DNA of 64,000 bases from contig JAJYSV010000011.1 of NCBI GenBank assembly GCA_021793405.1, forward strand, positions 24,199 through 88,198. The letters are read 5' to 3'. This document shows positions 27,863 through 38,169 of this stretch, piece by piece; the first letter of the stretch is position 1, and each line of letters begins with the position of its first letter. The stretch comes from Acidobacteriota bacterium (GTDB lineage Bacteria > Acidobacteriota > Terriglobia > Terriglobales > Acidobacteriaceae). Position numbers and translations under genes: made by a program. A model generated the notes under the pieces. That model ran no database searches. It was not told the origin of the DNA and saw only the letters and a program-made list of their open reading frames with translations.

Positions 27863-29638
27863 TCAGATGCGAACGCGACGCTGGTGGGTGCTGGGGATTC
27901 CCATGTCTTCGCGGTACTTGGCCACAGTGCGGCGGTTGACCGCGATTCCATGCGATTGCAGCAAGTGGGCGATGGCATCGTCGGTCAACGGCTTGCTGGA
28001 ATCTTCTTCCTCAATCATCTTCTTCACCTTGCGCTTCAGCAGCAGCAGCGGCGTGTCCGATCCTTCGGGACCATTCACACCCTCCGAGAAAAAGAAGCGC
28101 AGTTCGAAGACTCCCTGCGGCGTATGCACGTACTTGTTGGCGACGGCACGGCTCACGGTCGACGCATGTACACCAATTTCTTCGGCGACGTCCTTGATCA
28201 TCATCGGCTTCAGCGCGTCGACGCCTTGCTCCAGAAACTCGTGCTGGCGGCGAACAATCACTTCGCAGGTGCGTAGAATTGTATTCTTCCTCTGCTCAAT
28301 GTTGCGCATCAGTTGAATGGCCGAGCGGTAACGCTCTTTGACATAGTCCCGCACCTCGCGCTCGGTGCCTTCCTGGCTCAACATGCGGCGATACCCCTGA
28401 TTCAAGCGCAGCGTCGGCATTTCCTCATCATTGATGAGAATCACGTATTCATCATCGCGCATTTGGAAAGCGACATCGGGCTCAATCAGGCGTGGCTGCT
28501 CGCGGTTATAGCGCTGGCCCGGCTTCGGATCCAGCGCGCGAATCGACTCAATCGCCAACTGTACCCTGGGCTGCGGGCTACCTGTAAACCGGGAGAGCTC
28601 GCGGATGTCCCGCTTTAACAAATGCGGCAAAAATTCGTCGATGATACGCCGTGCCAGCGCCATGATCGCACCAGCTTCCGACTGAACCCGTTCCGGCACT
28701 GTATCGGCAGGGGGCAGATCTGACTCGTCCGCAGCTGCAGACAGCCGAATCCCCTCGGCCAATTCTCCGGCCTGCTGGGAACGCACATCCAGCTGGGTCA
28801 ACAAACACTCTCGTAAATCGCGCGCGGCTATGCCAACAGGATCGAACCTTCGCACAATATCGACAGCCTCGGCCAGATCGCGCTTCAACGCGGGCGAATA
28901 TGCGGGCGAATATTCGGTGGAAGGCGCGCATCCGTCGGTTTTATCTTTGCGATCGCCGGTCGCTCCATCTGTCCCATGCGTATCCGAGGGTTGGCTTAGC
29001 CCGTTCAACCCATCTAGGCTGTTCCATCCATTCGCAATCGCGTGCGGGGTAACCGAAGCCACGCGGCCATTCTTTTCGGCAACCCCATCGACAGGCGGAG
29101 CAGTAGGCCCCGGACGCGGGCTTTGCCGGGCCAGCACGTCGAGCATTTCTTCATCGCTGGCAGTCAGATATCCATCTTCATCCAAGTTGCCAATCACCAG
29201 CTCAGCAGCCTCGCGAACGCCTGGGGTAAGATGCAGCGAGCCTAACTGCCACATCAAATGATCGGTCAGAGTCGTGGGCTTGGAAAGAAAATTTTCGAAC
29301 GAGGGCTTTTCGTTAATCTCGGTGCTCTGCGGCGTGCGGTAACCCGGATCCAGATAGTCCTGGAAATAGGAGCCAAAGTCGATCTCGTCGAACGGATCGC
29401 GTTCCTCAGTTTTTTCCGTGACCGTCGGGGCCGCTTCTTCCGGAGTGCGAACATCCTCCACTAGCGGGACGGTCTCCTCCATGTCCTCCAACAAAGGATT
29501 CTCCAGCAACTCGGCGTCGATCATCTCTTTCAGTTCCTGCTTGTTCAAGGCCAACAGGCTGACCATCTGAACCAGGCCCGGAGTCAGAATCTGCTTCTGC
29601 GAGACCTTCAAATTAAGCCGGGGTTGAAGTAGAGCCAT
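27863..29638 (-). CDS. rpoN: RNA polymerase sigma-54 factor
   Basis: This alternative sigma factor needs AAA+ activators. The N-terminal region I (residues 1-50) is Gln/Leu-rich: LNLKVSQKQILTPGLVQMVS. An acidic region II (51-90) follows, then the core-binding domain. The DNA-binding part contains 'VHASTVSRAVANKYVHTPQGVFELRFFFS' and the RpoN box RRTVAKYRED near residues 569-578. At 591 residues it is more than 100 longer than the E. coli protein, mainly because of low-complexity inserts at about 171-250 and 285-325. Activators are not encoded in this window. It is flanked by lptB and hpf as in the classic cluster. Confidence 0.96.
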   Translation of the reverse strand: MALLQPRLNLKVSQKQILTPGLVQMVSLLALNKQELKEMIDAELLENPLLEDMEETVPLVEDVRTPEEAAPTVTEKTEERDPFDEIDFGSYFQDYLDPGYRTPQSTEINEKPSFENFLSKPTTLTDHLMWQLGSLHLTPGVREAAELVIGNLDEDGYLTASDEEMLDVLARQSPRPGPTAPPVDGVAEKNGRVASVTPHAIANGWNSLDGLNGLSQPSDTHGTDGATGDRKDKTDGCAPSTEYSPAYSPALKRDLAEAVDIVRRFDPVGIAARDLRECLLTQLDVRSQQAGELAEGIRLSAAADESDLPPADTVPERVQSEAGAIMALARRIIDEFLPHLLKRDIRELSRFTGSPQPRVQLAIESIRALDPKPGQRYNREQPRLIEPDVAFQMRDDEYVILINDEEMPTLRLNQGYRRMLSQEGTEREVRDYVKERYRSAIQLMRNIEQRKNTILRTCEVIVRRQHEFLEQGVDALKPMMIKDVAEEIGVHASTVSRAVANKYVHTPQGVFELRFFFSEGVNGPEGSDTPLLLLKRKVKKMIEEEDSSKPLTDDAIAHLLQSHGIAVNRRTVAKYREDMGIPSTHQRRVRI

Positions 29639-29860
29639 GGCAGAGTTCCAGTGGAAGGATGAGGTTAGGTTCAGTGTACACGGGGCAGATTAGCCGAAAG
29701 CGTTTCTGGGTCGACAAACGACCAATATCAACTTTGTTTTGTAATATTTAGAACATTTGCATTCAAATTGCAGGCAGTGTTCTTCTCGGGTTGGTCGTTC
29801 TTCTTTCGTCGACTCAGCCGCGCCAATGAGATTTCTGGACACATGCTGGCTGAACCCCTT

Positions 29861-30589
29861 CTAGCCCAGTGTGAAACCTTCCCCAAGATATACGCGCCGC
29901 ACTTCCGGATCCTGACCCAACTCCTCCGGCGTGCCGGTGCGAAAAATCTTCCCCTCATTGATGATGTAGGCCCGGTCGGTGACGGTCAGCGTCTCACGCA
30001 CGTTGTGGTCTGTGATCAACACGCCATATCCGCTGGCTTTCAGGTCGAAGATAATGTCCTGTAGATCATGCACTGCAATCGGGTCGATTCCTGAGAACGG
30101 TTCGTCCAGCAAAATGAAATTCGGCTCGATGCAAAGGCAGCGGGCGATTTCCACGCGTCTCCGCTCCCCGCCGGACAGCGCATAGCCGCGGGTTTTCCTC
30201 ACGTGCCCAAGACTCAGCTGTTCAATCAGCCGCTCCATGCGGGTCCGTCGCTGCTCCCACCCGCCGGGCTGCACTTCCAACACGGCCAGGATGTTTTCCT
30301 CCACCGTGAGCTTGCGAAAAATCGAGGGTTCCTGCGGCAGGTAGCTGATTCCGAAATTGCGGGCCCGCAGATACATAGGCAGGCGCGTGATGTCACGATC
30401 TCCGACCAGTACCCTGCCGGAGTCCGGCTGCACCAGGCCGACGATCATGTAAAAGGTCGTCGTCTTCCCCGCGCCATTCGGTCCCAGCAGACCGACCACT
30501 TCGCCCTTGTGGATCTCCAGGCAGACACCTCGCACCACCTGTCTCCCGCGATAATTCTTGGCCAGCTGGTCCGTCGTCAGTCTCTGCAT
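29861..30589 (-). CDS. lptB: LPS export ABC ATPase LptB
   Basis: This 242-residue cytoplasmic ATPase powers the LptB2FG extractor that pulls LPS from the inner membrane. Walker A is GPNGAGKTT (about 36-44). The Q-loop region '[25 protein letters not shown]' is typical of LptB, the signature is [15 protein letters not shown], Walker B is [13 protein letters not shown], and the switch His is in [12 protein letters not shown]. The start ATG overlaps the stop of lptC/A by one base (TAATG), so translation is coupled. The 222 bases that follow, before rpoN, contain no gene and presumably a promoter. Confidence 0.96.
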   Translation of the reverse strand: MQRLTTDQLAKNYRGRQVVRGVCLEIHKGEVVGLLGPNGAGKTTTFYMIVGLVQPDSGRVLVGDRDITRLPMYLRARNFGISYLPQEPSIFRKLTVEENILAVLEVQPGGWEQRRTRMERLIEQLSLGHVRKTRGYALSGGERRRVEIARCLCIEPNFILLDEPFSGIDPIAVHDLQDIIFDLKASGYGVLITDHNVRETLTVTDRAYIINEGKIFRTGTPEELGQDPEVRRVYLGEGFTLG

Positions 30590-33159
30590 TATTTCTTTTG
30601 AACCCGTGTCTTCGTCGTGGTTGAATCGTTGGCTGTTCCGCTTACTATTATCGCCTGTGTCTGCGCTGCAAACGTCAGAGCTTGTCCGGTCACGCTTCCC
30701 TGACTCGCATCCTCCACCTTGGGAGGATTGCCGCCGTCTCCCGTCAGCACAAAATGTCCGTCGCTCGCCGTATACACGAGCCGAGACCCAGTTCCGCGCC
30801 TTCCGGGCTGCACCACAACGACATGTCCGGTAGCTACAATCCGTTCGACGGAGGATTGCGAGACAGAGTTGCGCTGGGAAAAAGCTTTTTGTTCCTTTTC
30901 CGCGGAAGTAGGCACCCCCACCGACGAGGATTGCGCGGCGACAGGCGTCAGGAAGACTTCCGCATGCTCGGCGAAGACATCGCCATCCGAGTTGATGACC
31001 TCGACATGGTTGTCAAAGCTGGCTTTGCGTTCCGCGTCGGAGTATAGAAGCCTCTGGCTGAGTACCCGTGTTGCGGAAGGTCCATGGCTGCTGTCCGTAT
31101 CGTGATTGCTGGGCCGGTTGGCTTTCGATGCCTTCTCGGTTCCCTGCTGCAATGGTTCGGTGGATTGTTCCAGGAACGTGCTGTGCACGCACTGGATACA
31201 GGTTCCAATACCGTATGCGGAGAGGGTCTGCATTTTCTGAGATACCTCGATCACAGGAGCTTCGATGATGTTGTCGCCTTGCCATAACCGGGCCTGTCCG
31301 GTGAAGATGGCTTTCTGAGTCTCGTGCAGCAGAACGGCTTTCCGAGCGATGACATGGGTCGGTTGTTCTCCACTCAACAGAGGTCCCGGCGAAGCCTGAG
31401 TCTGGCTGTTCGAACGGAGTGTCGTCTCGACGGCACCGAAAGCCAGCACTTCTCCAGCGGCACGCTGCACCTCGAATCGGTTGGCGGTCATCTCCATGGT
31501 GGCGTCGCGAAATTCGGGTGCTCCCGTCAGCATCAACGTATCCGTCCTGCCATCGTATTCTGCGCGGGCCGCGGTCGCGGTCGAGATCTGCGAACCTGGT
31601 GCGGCGCCGGCGCCACCGGTCCCGTTGGTCGCCGTTTGTTGCAACACCACGTTGCCCGTCTGCACCGCGGTCCGTATCGATTGCGCCGTCAGCCCCTCGC
31701 CTGCGCCAGCTTTCGCGCCGTTCGCTGGATTTGGGGCCGAAGCCGCGGATGCTCGACGCAGCGCCGGAGGTTTGGCGGCCTTCGCTATGGGTGACTCCGG
31801 AGTCCCAGTGACAAAGTCGACACTGAGCGCATCTCCGGTGCTGGTGTCGATGTCCCCATTGGTTGCGACCATGCGCATCCGCGTGTCAGTTGTGCCGTCG
31901 AGATGCTGCAATTCATTCCCGGCAAGAAACTTTGCGTTCAAGGTTTGTGCGGCAAGACTGGTCGCTTGCGACGGATGACCACGCTCCATGCTTTGAGAAG
32001 TAAAGACCGCGTTGCCGGTCGCATCCGCTGTCTCCAACTGCGCCTGACCGCTCGGGGATGGACACAAATGCAGGACCAAGAGGTTTGCTGTCAGCGTGCG
32101 ATGGAGATGATCCTTGTCTCGATCCACCTGTTGCTGAAATTTCACTTCGCCATCGATGGTGATGCGGTCCGCGTGGCCAGCCGAGTCAAAGTCCACGAGA
32201 GCCTGCTGGCCGCCACCGACAGTCTGCTGCGTTGGCTGATTTTGCATGAACAGCACACCGCCGAGAAAATGCGCTTGCCTTGGCTGATTCTTTTCGTTCA
32301 GCTGGACCGTCATCACAGCGGAACGCACGTCAGTCCCGTCAGCAGATGCAAGCTCAACGGCATTCTGCGCATCCAGTCGTTCCGCCGAGCCGTCCCCTCG
32401 CAGATACACGGTCGCCGTTCCCGCGCTTCCTTGATCGTTCCCTCGCGGTGCGTGGGAAGAGTAGCGCGGCTCCAGCAAGTGGACCTGACTTTCATCGCGA
32501 TCATACGTGGCCTGGGATGCGCGCACCACTGCGGGATGATCCCGCATCTGTGTCGTCAACACAACCTGAGATCGCAACAATAGACGTCCTTGCTTCGAAT
32601 CGTATTCCGCTCCCATCGCCTGACCGCTGGAGTTGGAAAATTGAAAATCCACTTCGCCGCTGCATGTCGCCGTGCCGTTTTTTTGATTAAAAACGAGGCC
32701 GTGCGTGGTGACGTACACGACCTGCGGCCCCTGATTGTTCGCTGTCCCCGGGCGAATACTGGACTGGGGAACATGGAGCACAATGTGGGCTTCCCCTTGC
32801 GCGGTGACAATCTGGCTCTCCCGGTCGTATTCGAAATCCTTTCCGGCGATAGTATCGGCGTTGTCGTCCTGCCGGTGGTACATATCGATTTCAACGTCAT
32901 GCAACATGACCCGACCACCGGTCTTGAAAGCGACGGCTCGGGCTGCATGCAGGGTAAAGATTTTGCGGCCCTGCTCGGTCTTCGATAGTACGAATCCCTG
33001 GGTCGTTTGCTGAATCTGGATTCCCAATCGCGCCGGTAGATCCTGGGTCGCCTGACGAAGCCGCCAGCGTCCGTAAAAAATCGATCCCACGATGGACACC
33101 AGCAGCGCCGCAGCCGCCACGATGATTGCCAGGCGCAGTTTCTCGATTGTCCAACGCAT
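30589..33159 (-). CDS. fused LptC-LptA (OstA) periplasmic LPS transport protein
   Basis: The protein has 856 residues. A single N-terminal membrane anchor (about 8-28, [20 protein letters not shown]) is followed by an LptC domain ('[25 protein letters not shown] ... [11 protein letters not shown]') to about residue 190. Several OstA/LptA-type beta-jellyroll repeats follow, with phrases such as '[12 protein letters not shown]', '[11 protein letters not shown]' and the last block [21 protein letters not shown]. LptC and LptA normally form a bridge from LptFG to LptD; here the two roles seem to be one chain. A low-complexity Ala/Pro linker lies near 470-500. It is directly coupled to lptB. The family is clear, while repeat boundaries are approximate. 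Confidence 0.85.
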   Translation of the reverse strand: MRWTIEKLRLAIIVAAAALLVSIVGSIFYGRWRLRQATQDLPARLGIQIQQTTQGFVLSKTEQGRKIFTLHAARAVAFKTGGRVMLHDVEIDMYHRQDDNADTIAGKDFEYDRESQIVTAQGEAHIVLHVPQSSIRPGTANNQGPQVVYVTTHGLVFNQKNGTATCSGEVDFQFSNSSGQAMGAEYDSKQGRLLLRSQVVLTTQMRDHPAVVRASQATYDRDESQVHLLEPRYSSHAPRGNDQGSAGTATVYLRGDGSAERLDAQNAVELASADGTDVRSAVMTVQLNEKNQPRQAHFLGGVLFMQNQPTQQTVGGGQQALVDFDSAGHADRITIDGEVKFQQQVDRDKDHLHRTLTANLLVLHLCPSPSGQAQLETADATGNAVFTSQSMERGHPSQATSLAAQTLNAKFLAGNELQHLDGTTDTRMRMVATNGDIDTSTGDALSVDFVTGTPESPIAKAAKPPALRRASAASAPNPANGAKAGAGEGLTAQSIRTAVQTGNVVLQQTATNGTGGAGAAPGSQISTATAARAEYDGRTDTLMLTGAPEFRDATMEMTANRFEVQRAAGEVLAFGAVETTLRSNSQTQASPGPLLSGEQPTHVIARKAVLLHETQKAIFTGQARLWQGDNIIEAPVIEVSQKMQTLSAYGIGTCIQCVHSTFLEQSTEPLQQGTEKASKANRPSNHDTDSSHGPSATRVLSQRLLYSDAERKASFDNHVEVINSDGDVFAEHAEVFLTPVAAQSSSVGVPTSAEKEQKAFSQRNSVSQSSVERIVATGHVVVVQPGRRGTGSRLVYTASDGHFVLTGDGGNPPKVEDASQGSVTGQALTFAAQTQAIIVSGTANDSTTTKTRVQKK

Positions 33160-33216
33160 ACCATCATCTTCTCATTTCGCGCCATTCACCGAGAGCGCAG
33201 CAACTACAATAAGAGG

Positions 33217-33819
33217 ATGGCCGATCCTCTCTATTACAGCCTGTGGTTCCCCAAGTTTCGCTTGGCCGCGCTGCCGGAAAAGCTCATCCAGGTGATGCAT
33301 CAGCTTCCCCACGCCCTGGTCACCGCCGCGTCCGTGTATCCGTTGGACTGGCAGCAGTCGCCGACGTTCCAGCGCGTTTACCTTGCCGAACACGATGAGC
33401 CCGCCACGCCGGAGATGGCCGTGGCCGAGGCAACGGAAATCCTGCATGAAGACAGCGCGTATGAGTTCGAGCTGCCGTGGAAACTTTGGTACCCGGAGAG
33501 CGATGGACTGCTCGACCCAATCTGGAAAGAGGAAGTTCGCACGGTGCGCGTTGTTGGCCTGGGACCTGAATTCGACGAGGGCAGTTACGCACAGAATGGC
33601 CACATTCGCGTGGATCTGGGACTGGATGCGCCGTTTCTCTGCGAGGACATTCCGCTGCACGAAGACGACCAGCTTTTCGTGAAAAAGAATGTGGAGCAGC
33701 TGGTCGCGTTCACCACGGAAGTGGAAAGGAATTGTGGAGTAGAGACACGCCTGCTGTGGACTGAGAGCGAAGAAAATCTGGCGCAAAAGCTGATTGCGCG
33801 CTTGCAGAAACTGAATTAA
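33217..33819 (+). CDS. conserved-looking protein of unknown function
   Basis: This 200-residue, acidic, soluble protein has no signal peptide or membrane helix and no motif I recognise. It opens 'MADPLYYSLWFPKFRLAALPEKL', has a Trp/Pro-rich middle ('YEFELPWKLWYPESDGLLDPIW') and ends in a Glu/Lys-rich helix. Codon use resembles its neighbours, and an SD-like 'aagagg' precedes the ATG, so it is probably a real gene. It is divergent from lptC/A (57 bp between) and its stop overlaps the convergent glyS stop. It is the only plus-strand gene between 26145 and 52452. Function not assigned. Confidence 0.7.
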   Translation: MADPLYYSLWFPKFRLAALPEKLIQVMHQLPHALVTAASVYPLDWQQSPTFQRVYLAEHDEPATPEMAVAEATEILHEDSAYEFELPWKLWYPESDGLLDPIWKEEVRTVRVVGLGPEFDEGSYAQNGHIRVDLGLDAPFLCEDIPLHEDDQLFVKKNVEQLVAFTTEVERNCGVETRLLWTESEENLAQKLIARLQKLN

Positions 33820-35984
33820 ATCGACGCCAGCTCAGAAAAATCCGCCGCCCATCGAACCACAGATTCCGTGCGCGATAACAGCGCAAGACGATTGTCGCGC
33901 AATGATTCGTCCTCCACCATCACCATGACGGAATCGAAAAATGCGTTGAGAGGCGGCTGCAATCCTGCAATCGCGGCAATCACATCGTTGTAATTTCCCT
34001 GGCGATAGCTGTGCTGGATTGCTTCGTTCACCTCGGTCACCTTGCGGGACAATTCCCGTTCTGCTGGCTCGCGAAACAAGTCTTCGGATTCATTACCGGA
34101 GAAAGCAATTCTCTTCTCTCGCGCCTGTCGCAGAATATTTGCAGTCCTCTTGAGTAATTCCGCAACCGCCAGCACGTTGGGTGAACCCACCTGGTCGTGC
34201 AGTGCCGTAGCAAAGCCTGCGATTTTTCCATAACCAATCAGTTGGCAACCGACTTCGTAATCGCTGCCGGTCGTGCCAGCCTTCCGTATGGCGCGAGCTA
34301 CTTGCGAATTAATTTTCCTGGTCTCGCGAAGGTAAAACTCAAAGCGATCGAGTAAGAAGTCATAAATCGATCCGCGTAATTCAGCATCCTCCATTGCCTT
34401 CGTATTCTGCATCGCGGCAAAACAGACGTAGGAAAGATGCAATCTGTCGTTCAGCCTGGCGTCTTCCGCAAGAATGCGAACCACGCCGTTGCCCGCTCTG
34501 CGCAAGGCAAACGGGTCCTTCGATCCTGTGGGTTGCAGCCCAATTGCGAACATATCGACAATCGTGCTGATCTTATCTGCAAGGGCCACGACAGAACCCG
34601 CAGGAAGACCCGGAATTGTATCCGTTTGCGATGCGGGTTTGTAGTGGTCATAAATGGCTCTCGCGACGCCGTCCGGGAGACGCTGCGCCCTGGCATACAA
34701 TCCGCCAACTACGCCTTGCAGCTCAGTAAATTCTTTGACCATTTCTGTCGTCAGATCGGTCTTTGCCAACAAAGCCGCCTGGTCCACTCCGCCGCAAAAT
34801 GTTTCGAATTTCACCTCTGAATCGAACAGTGGCGGATCACATCGATCGATAATCCTTCGCGCGACCGCACGGTTTCTTTGCGTTTTATTCCAGTAGCTGC
34901 CCAAATCCTTCTGGAACGTCACGCTCTTCAGCATCTCCACGCGATCGACCAGTGGAATCTTCTGGTCCACATCCCAGAAGAAGCGAGCGTCATTGAATCG
35001 TGCGCGCAGAACGCGTTCATTTCCATGACGAATGGTGGCGGCTCCCGCATCGTCGACTTCCAGGTTCAATACCGCCAGAAAATTCGGCAGCAATTTTTCT
35101 TCCGCATCTTCCAGAGCAAAATACTTCTGATGATCGCGCATCACAGTCACCAAAATTTCATCGGGCAATGTCAGATACTCCTGCTCGAAGTTGCCAAGCA
35201 CCACCGTCGGCCATTCGGTCAGGTTGGTCACGGTATCCACTAGCTCTTCGTTCTCTCGCCAGCGCGCGCCGGGAACCTGCCGGGTCGCCGCATCCAGCGC
35301 CTTGCGGATGCGATGTTTTCTGGCTTCCGGATCGACCTGCACATAGGCCGAGTCTAGCTTTTCCGCATATTCGTGTGGCGCGCGAATGACGACTGGCTTG
35401 TCTCCATGCAGCACGCGATGACCATAGCTGAATCGATCCGCGATGACGCCGGCGAATTCCAGCGGCAAGATTTCCTCGTCGAGCAGCGCCAGCAACCACC
35501 GCACCGGACGCACAAAACGTTCCGGCTTCCCTGCCCGCCAGTACATGTTCTTCGGCCAATAGATTCCGCCAATCTCGGCAGGCAGGCTACTGGTCAGCAC
35601 TTCCGCGGCGGTGCGCCCACGACGATGCACGGTGGCTGAGACATATTCGCCCTTGGCATTCTGAATCGTCTTGAGCGCCGAAACATCTACTCCGGATTTT
35701 TTTGCAAACGCCATCGCGGCCGAGGTGGGTACGCCGTCTCTGTACGCTACTTTTGTCGACGGCCCGACAATTTCTTCTTCCATGTCGGGTTGCTTCGGCA
35801 ACAAGCCTTCTGCCAGAACAGCCAGGCGGCGCGGCGTGGAATAGCTCGTCAGTCGCAGAATGTCCGTTCCAAGACGCTCGCGCGTCAGTAGTTTTTCCAC
35901 GCGCTGGGCCAACTCTGTCTGCGCAGCGAAAATCATGCTGGCGGGGATTTCTTCCAATCCAATTTCAAGCAAAAAAGCAGGCAT
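33816..35984 (-). CDS. glyS: glycine-tRNA ligase beta subunit
   Basis: This 722-residue subunit of the alpha2beta2 glycyl-tRNA synthetase handles tRNA binding. It starts 'LLEIGLEEIPASMIFAAQTEL', the typical beta N-terminus, and has 'WPKNMYWRAGKPERFVRPVRWLLALLDEEILPLEFAGV' and 'VTVMRDHQKYFALED' blocks. An HD-like region follows ('VDQAALLAKTDLTTEMVKEFTELQGVVGG') and a C-terminal anticodon-binding helical domain. The gene follows glyQ with 35 bases between, so the two subunits are co-expressed. The stop overlaps that of the convergent unknown gene. Confidence 0.96.
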   Translation of the reverse strand: MPAFLLEIGLEEIPASMIFAAQTELAQRVEKLLTRERLGTDILRLTSYSTPRRLAVLAEGLLPKQPDMEEEIVGPSTKVAYRDGVPTSAAMAFAKKSGVDVSALKTIQNAKGEYVSATVHRRGRTAAEVLTSSLPAEIGGIYWPKNMYWRAGKPERFVRPVRWLLALLDEEILPLEFAGVIADRFSYGHRVLHGDKPVVIRAPHEYAEKLDSAYVQVDPEARKHRIRKALDAATRQVPGARWRENEELVDTVTNLTEWPTVVLGNFEQEYLTLPDEILVTVMRDHQKYFALEDAEEKLLPNFLAVLNLEVDDAGAATIRHGNERVLRARFNDARFFWDVDQKIPLVDRVEMLKSVTFQKDLGSYWNKTQRNRAVARRIIDRCDPPLFDSEVKFETFCGGVDQAALLAKTDLTTEMVKEFTELQGVVGGLYARAQRLPDGVARAIYDHYKPASQTDTIPGLPAGSVVALADKISTIVDMFAIGLQPTGSKDPFALRRAGNGVVRILAEDARLNDRLHLSYVCFAAMQNTKAMEDAELRGSIYDFLLDRFEFYLRETRKINSQVARAIRKAGTTGSDYEVGCQLIGYGKIAGFATALHDQVGSPNVLAVAELLKRTANILRQAREKRIAFSGNESEDLFREPAERELSRKVTEVNEAIQHSYRQGNYNDVIAAIAGLQPPLNAFFDSVMVMVEDESLRDNRLALLSRTESVVRWAADFSELASI

Positions 35985-36019
35985 TCGACTCGATTCCTAA
36001 CATTTCGTATCAAAATACT

Positions 36020-36991
36020 TTATGCGACTGCAGCCTGCATTTGTTGCGCTCCGTATGCTTTGGCCACTCCGACAGCCAATGCGCGAATCCTTGCAATCAC
36101 GCCGACCCGCTCCGTCACGGAAATGGCCCCGCGCGCGTCCAGCAGATTGAAGAGGTGCGAACACTTCAGGCATAAGTCAAACGCAGCCAACAGCGGTAGA
36201 CGACTGCGCGCCTCAACATCGGCGCCTTCCGGCAACGCGCGCGCTTCCGCCAGCAACGCCTGGCATTCTTCCTCATACAACTTGAAATGCTGCCACAGCT
36301 TTTCTACATCGGCCTTTTCAAAGTTGTAGACGGAGAACTGCACTTCCTCTGCGAACCGGACTTCTCCGTACGTCACTTCCTCGCCGCTTTCCGGCTCGCG
36401 CGCCCACACAATGTCGTAGATGGAATCGACATCCTGCAAAAATGCGGCGATGCGCTCCAGGCCATAGGTGATTTCGCCCGCAATGGGATCGAGATCGATG
36501 CCGCCGCACTGCTGGAAGTAGGTGAACTGCGTAATCTCCAGACCGTCCAACATCACCTGCCAGCCGATGCCCCAGGCACCCAGCGTCGGCGACTCCCAAT
36601 TGTCCTCTTCGAACTTCACGTCGTGCTGACGCAGGTCGATTCCGATTGCCTGCAAAGATTCCAGATACAGTGCTTGAATATTCTCGGGCGGCGGCTTCAG
36701 AATCACTTGGAGTTGCGTGTGCTTGAAGAGCCGGTTGGGGTTTTGCCCATAGCGGCCGTCCGCGGGCCGCCGCGATGGCTGCGCATACGCCACGCGAAAA
36801 GGCTTCGGCCCCAGCACGCGCAGAAACGTCTCCGGCGACATGGTGCCCGCGCCCACTTCCACGTCATATGCCTGCTGCAAAATGCAACCTCGGCTGGCCC
36901 AGAATTGTTGCAGCTGAAACAGCAATTCCTGAAACGTAAGGGGAGCTTTTCGGTCGTCGAGGTTATTCGATGCCACAGGTGGAAACTCCAT
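36020..36991 (-). CDS. glyQ: glycine-tRNA ligase alpha subunit
   Basis: This catalytic class II subunit activates glycine. The 323 residues show '[29 protein letters not shown]', motif 2 region '[30 protein letters not shown]', and the motif '[31 protein letters not shown]'. All are diagnostic for GlyQ. A slightly extended N-terminus (about 15 residues) and a C-terminal tail after '[14 protein letters not shown]' are normal. It lies between recO (66 bases upstream) and glyS. Confidence 0.96.
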   Translation of the reverse strand: MEFPPVASNNLDDRKAPLTFQELLFQLQQFWASRGCILQQAYDVEVGAGTMSPETFLRVLGPKPFRVAYAQPSRRPADGRYGQNPNRLFKHTQLQVILKPPPENIQALYLESLQAIGIDLRQHDVKFEEDNWESPTLGAWGIGWQVMLDGLEITQFTYFQQCGGIDLDPIAGEITYGLERIAAFLQDVDSIYDIVWAREPESGEEVTYGEVRFAEEVQFSVYNFEKADVEKLWQHFKLYEEECQALLAEARALPEGADVEARSRLPLLAAFDLCLKCSHLFNLLDARGAISVTERVGVIARIRALAVGVAKAYGAQQMQAAVA

Positions 36992-37056
36992 TCAAGAAAA
37001 TACGGATGCGTTGATGCTGATTGTATCGAATCTATCGAGACTAGCCTCGAAACCGA

Positions 37057-37800
37057 TCATCCCCCGAGGCGAGACAATGCCACCGCGGAGTTCAGCCGCC
37101 GCTCTATGTGGCGTTCCAGTGTACGCACTAGAAAGCGGCGCAGGTCCTGTCCGGATTTCCGTGTCCACGGCTCGCCGCCCATCGCGTGAATCGGATCGCG
37201 CAATATCCGCCGCGCCAACTCCAGCGAATCGCGGCCGAGCATGCTGCTGTTCGGCTTCTTGTGACGCGCGCAGCTCAGCCCGTCGGCCGACGCGTGAAAA
37301 TAGGCAGCCTCACCCACGAAGGACTGGCCACAGTCCGTGCAACGGTCCGTCTCCGGCAACCAGCCGATCAAACGCGTGATCCACATGGAAAAGTACGTGA
37401 GCGGCATCCAGCAATGATCCACTCGGCTTTGTTCCAGCACCGCCAGCGTCAATCGGAAGATGGCATCCTGCGGATCATGGTCCGGCAGCACATTCTCCAA
37501 CACCTCCGCATAATAGCCAAGCGTGGCGGCGCGAAGATAATCAATTGGGTCCGCGAGCGGCGATGCGATCACCTCAAAATGATCCATCCGTACCAATTCC
37601 TGCCGTGGCCTCTCCGCGTACGTCGCATGGACGTAGGTCATCGGCTCCAGCGCTCCGCCAAAGCGTTTTCTCGACTTCAGAGCGGCCTTGGCTACGCCGC
37701 GCACCTTACCTAAATCGCGGGTCAGCAGGGAAACCAGCAGGTCCGATTCCCGCAACGGCCAGTTTCGCAGTACGATCGCCTCAGATTCATGCAGGATCAT
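37057..37800 (-). CDS. recO: DNA repair protein RecO
   Basis: This RecFOR mediator loads RecA onto SSB-coated gaps. The start at 37800 (MILHESEAIVLRNWPLRESD, 247 residues) gives the usual OB-fold N-terminus; the frame to 37857 adds a Ser-rich stretch over the ferredoxin terminator and is rejected. The zinc site reads CTDCGQSF ... LSCARH. The central helical domain has 'YYAEVLENVLPDHDPQDAIFRLTLAVLE'. It is the first gene of a recO-glyQ-glyS run. Confidence 0.92.
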   Translation of the reverse strand: MILHESEAIVLRNWPLRESDLLVSLLTRDLGKVRGVAKAALKSRKRFGGALEPMTYVHATYAERPRQELVRMDHFEVIASPLADPIDYLRAATLGYYAEVLENVLPDHDPQDAIFRLTLAVLEQSRVDHCWMPLTYFSMWITRLIGWLPETDRCTDCGQSFVGEAAYFHASADGLSCARHKKPNSSMLGRDSLELARRILRDPIHAMGGEPWTRKSGQDLRRFLVRTLERHIERRLNSAVALSRLGG

Positions 37801-37855
37801 GACGTGGAAGAGAGAACTGTTCGAGGTGCTTGAATCGCTTCCGAAAGCAGCGGCC

Positions 37856-37890
37856 AATGAAAAACGCGCAGCCCTGGGGCTGCGCGTTCT
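37856..37890 (-). terminator. intrinsic terminator downstream of the ferredoxin gene
   Basis: Arms 37863-37874 and 37877-37888 are exact 12-base complements (GC-rich, minimal loop ctgg when the last pair frays). On the minus strand the stem runs into TTTTTC (complement of gaaaaa). It starts about 20 nt after the ferredoxin stop at 37909. Confidence 0.8.
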
Positions 37891-37908
37891 CCCGCGATAG
37901 AAACAGAA

Positions 37909-38169
37909 TTAGCGGCCGAAATGCTCGGCGTTGATCTGTTCGTAATTCTTCCATTTTTCCGGCAAATCATCGGCGGTGAAAATGGCCGACACTGGGCAGA
38001 CCGGCACGCATGCGCCACAATCGATACATTCCACTGGATCGATGAAAAGCTGATTGGATTCCGCATAACCTTCTTCATCCTTTTTAGGATGAATGCAATC
38101 CACCGGACAGGCATCGACGCAGGCGGTATCTTTCGTGCCGATGCAGGGTTCTGCAATTACGTAAGCCAT
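37909..38169 (-). CDS. ferredoxin with two Fe-S clusters (FdxA-like)
   Basis: This 86-residue soluble electron carrier starts at 38169 after SD gaggag; the longer frame adds ten residues without support. The first cluster has the spaced pattern C-x7-C-x3-C-x3-CP (CIGTKDTACVDACPVDC), typical of seven-iron ferredoxins, in which one site often holds [3Fe-4S]. The second is a classical CIDCGACVPVCPV [4Fe-4S] motif. The C-terminal extension 'DLPEKWKNYEQINAEHF' is also typical of this type. Partners are not evident. It is transcribed alone toward its terminator. Confidence 0.9.
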   Translation of the reverse strand: MAYVIAEPCIGTKDTACVDACPVDCIHPKKDEEGYAESNQLFIDPVECIDCGACVPVCPVSAIFTADDLPEKWKNYEQINAEHFGR

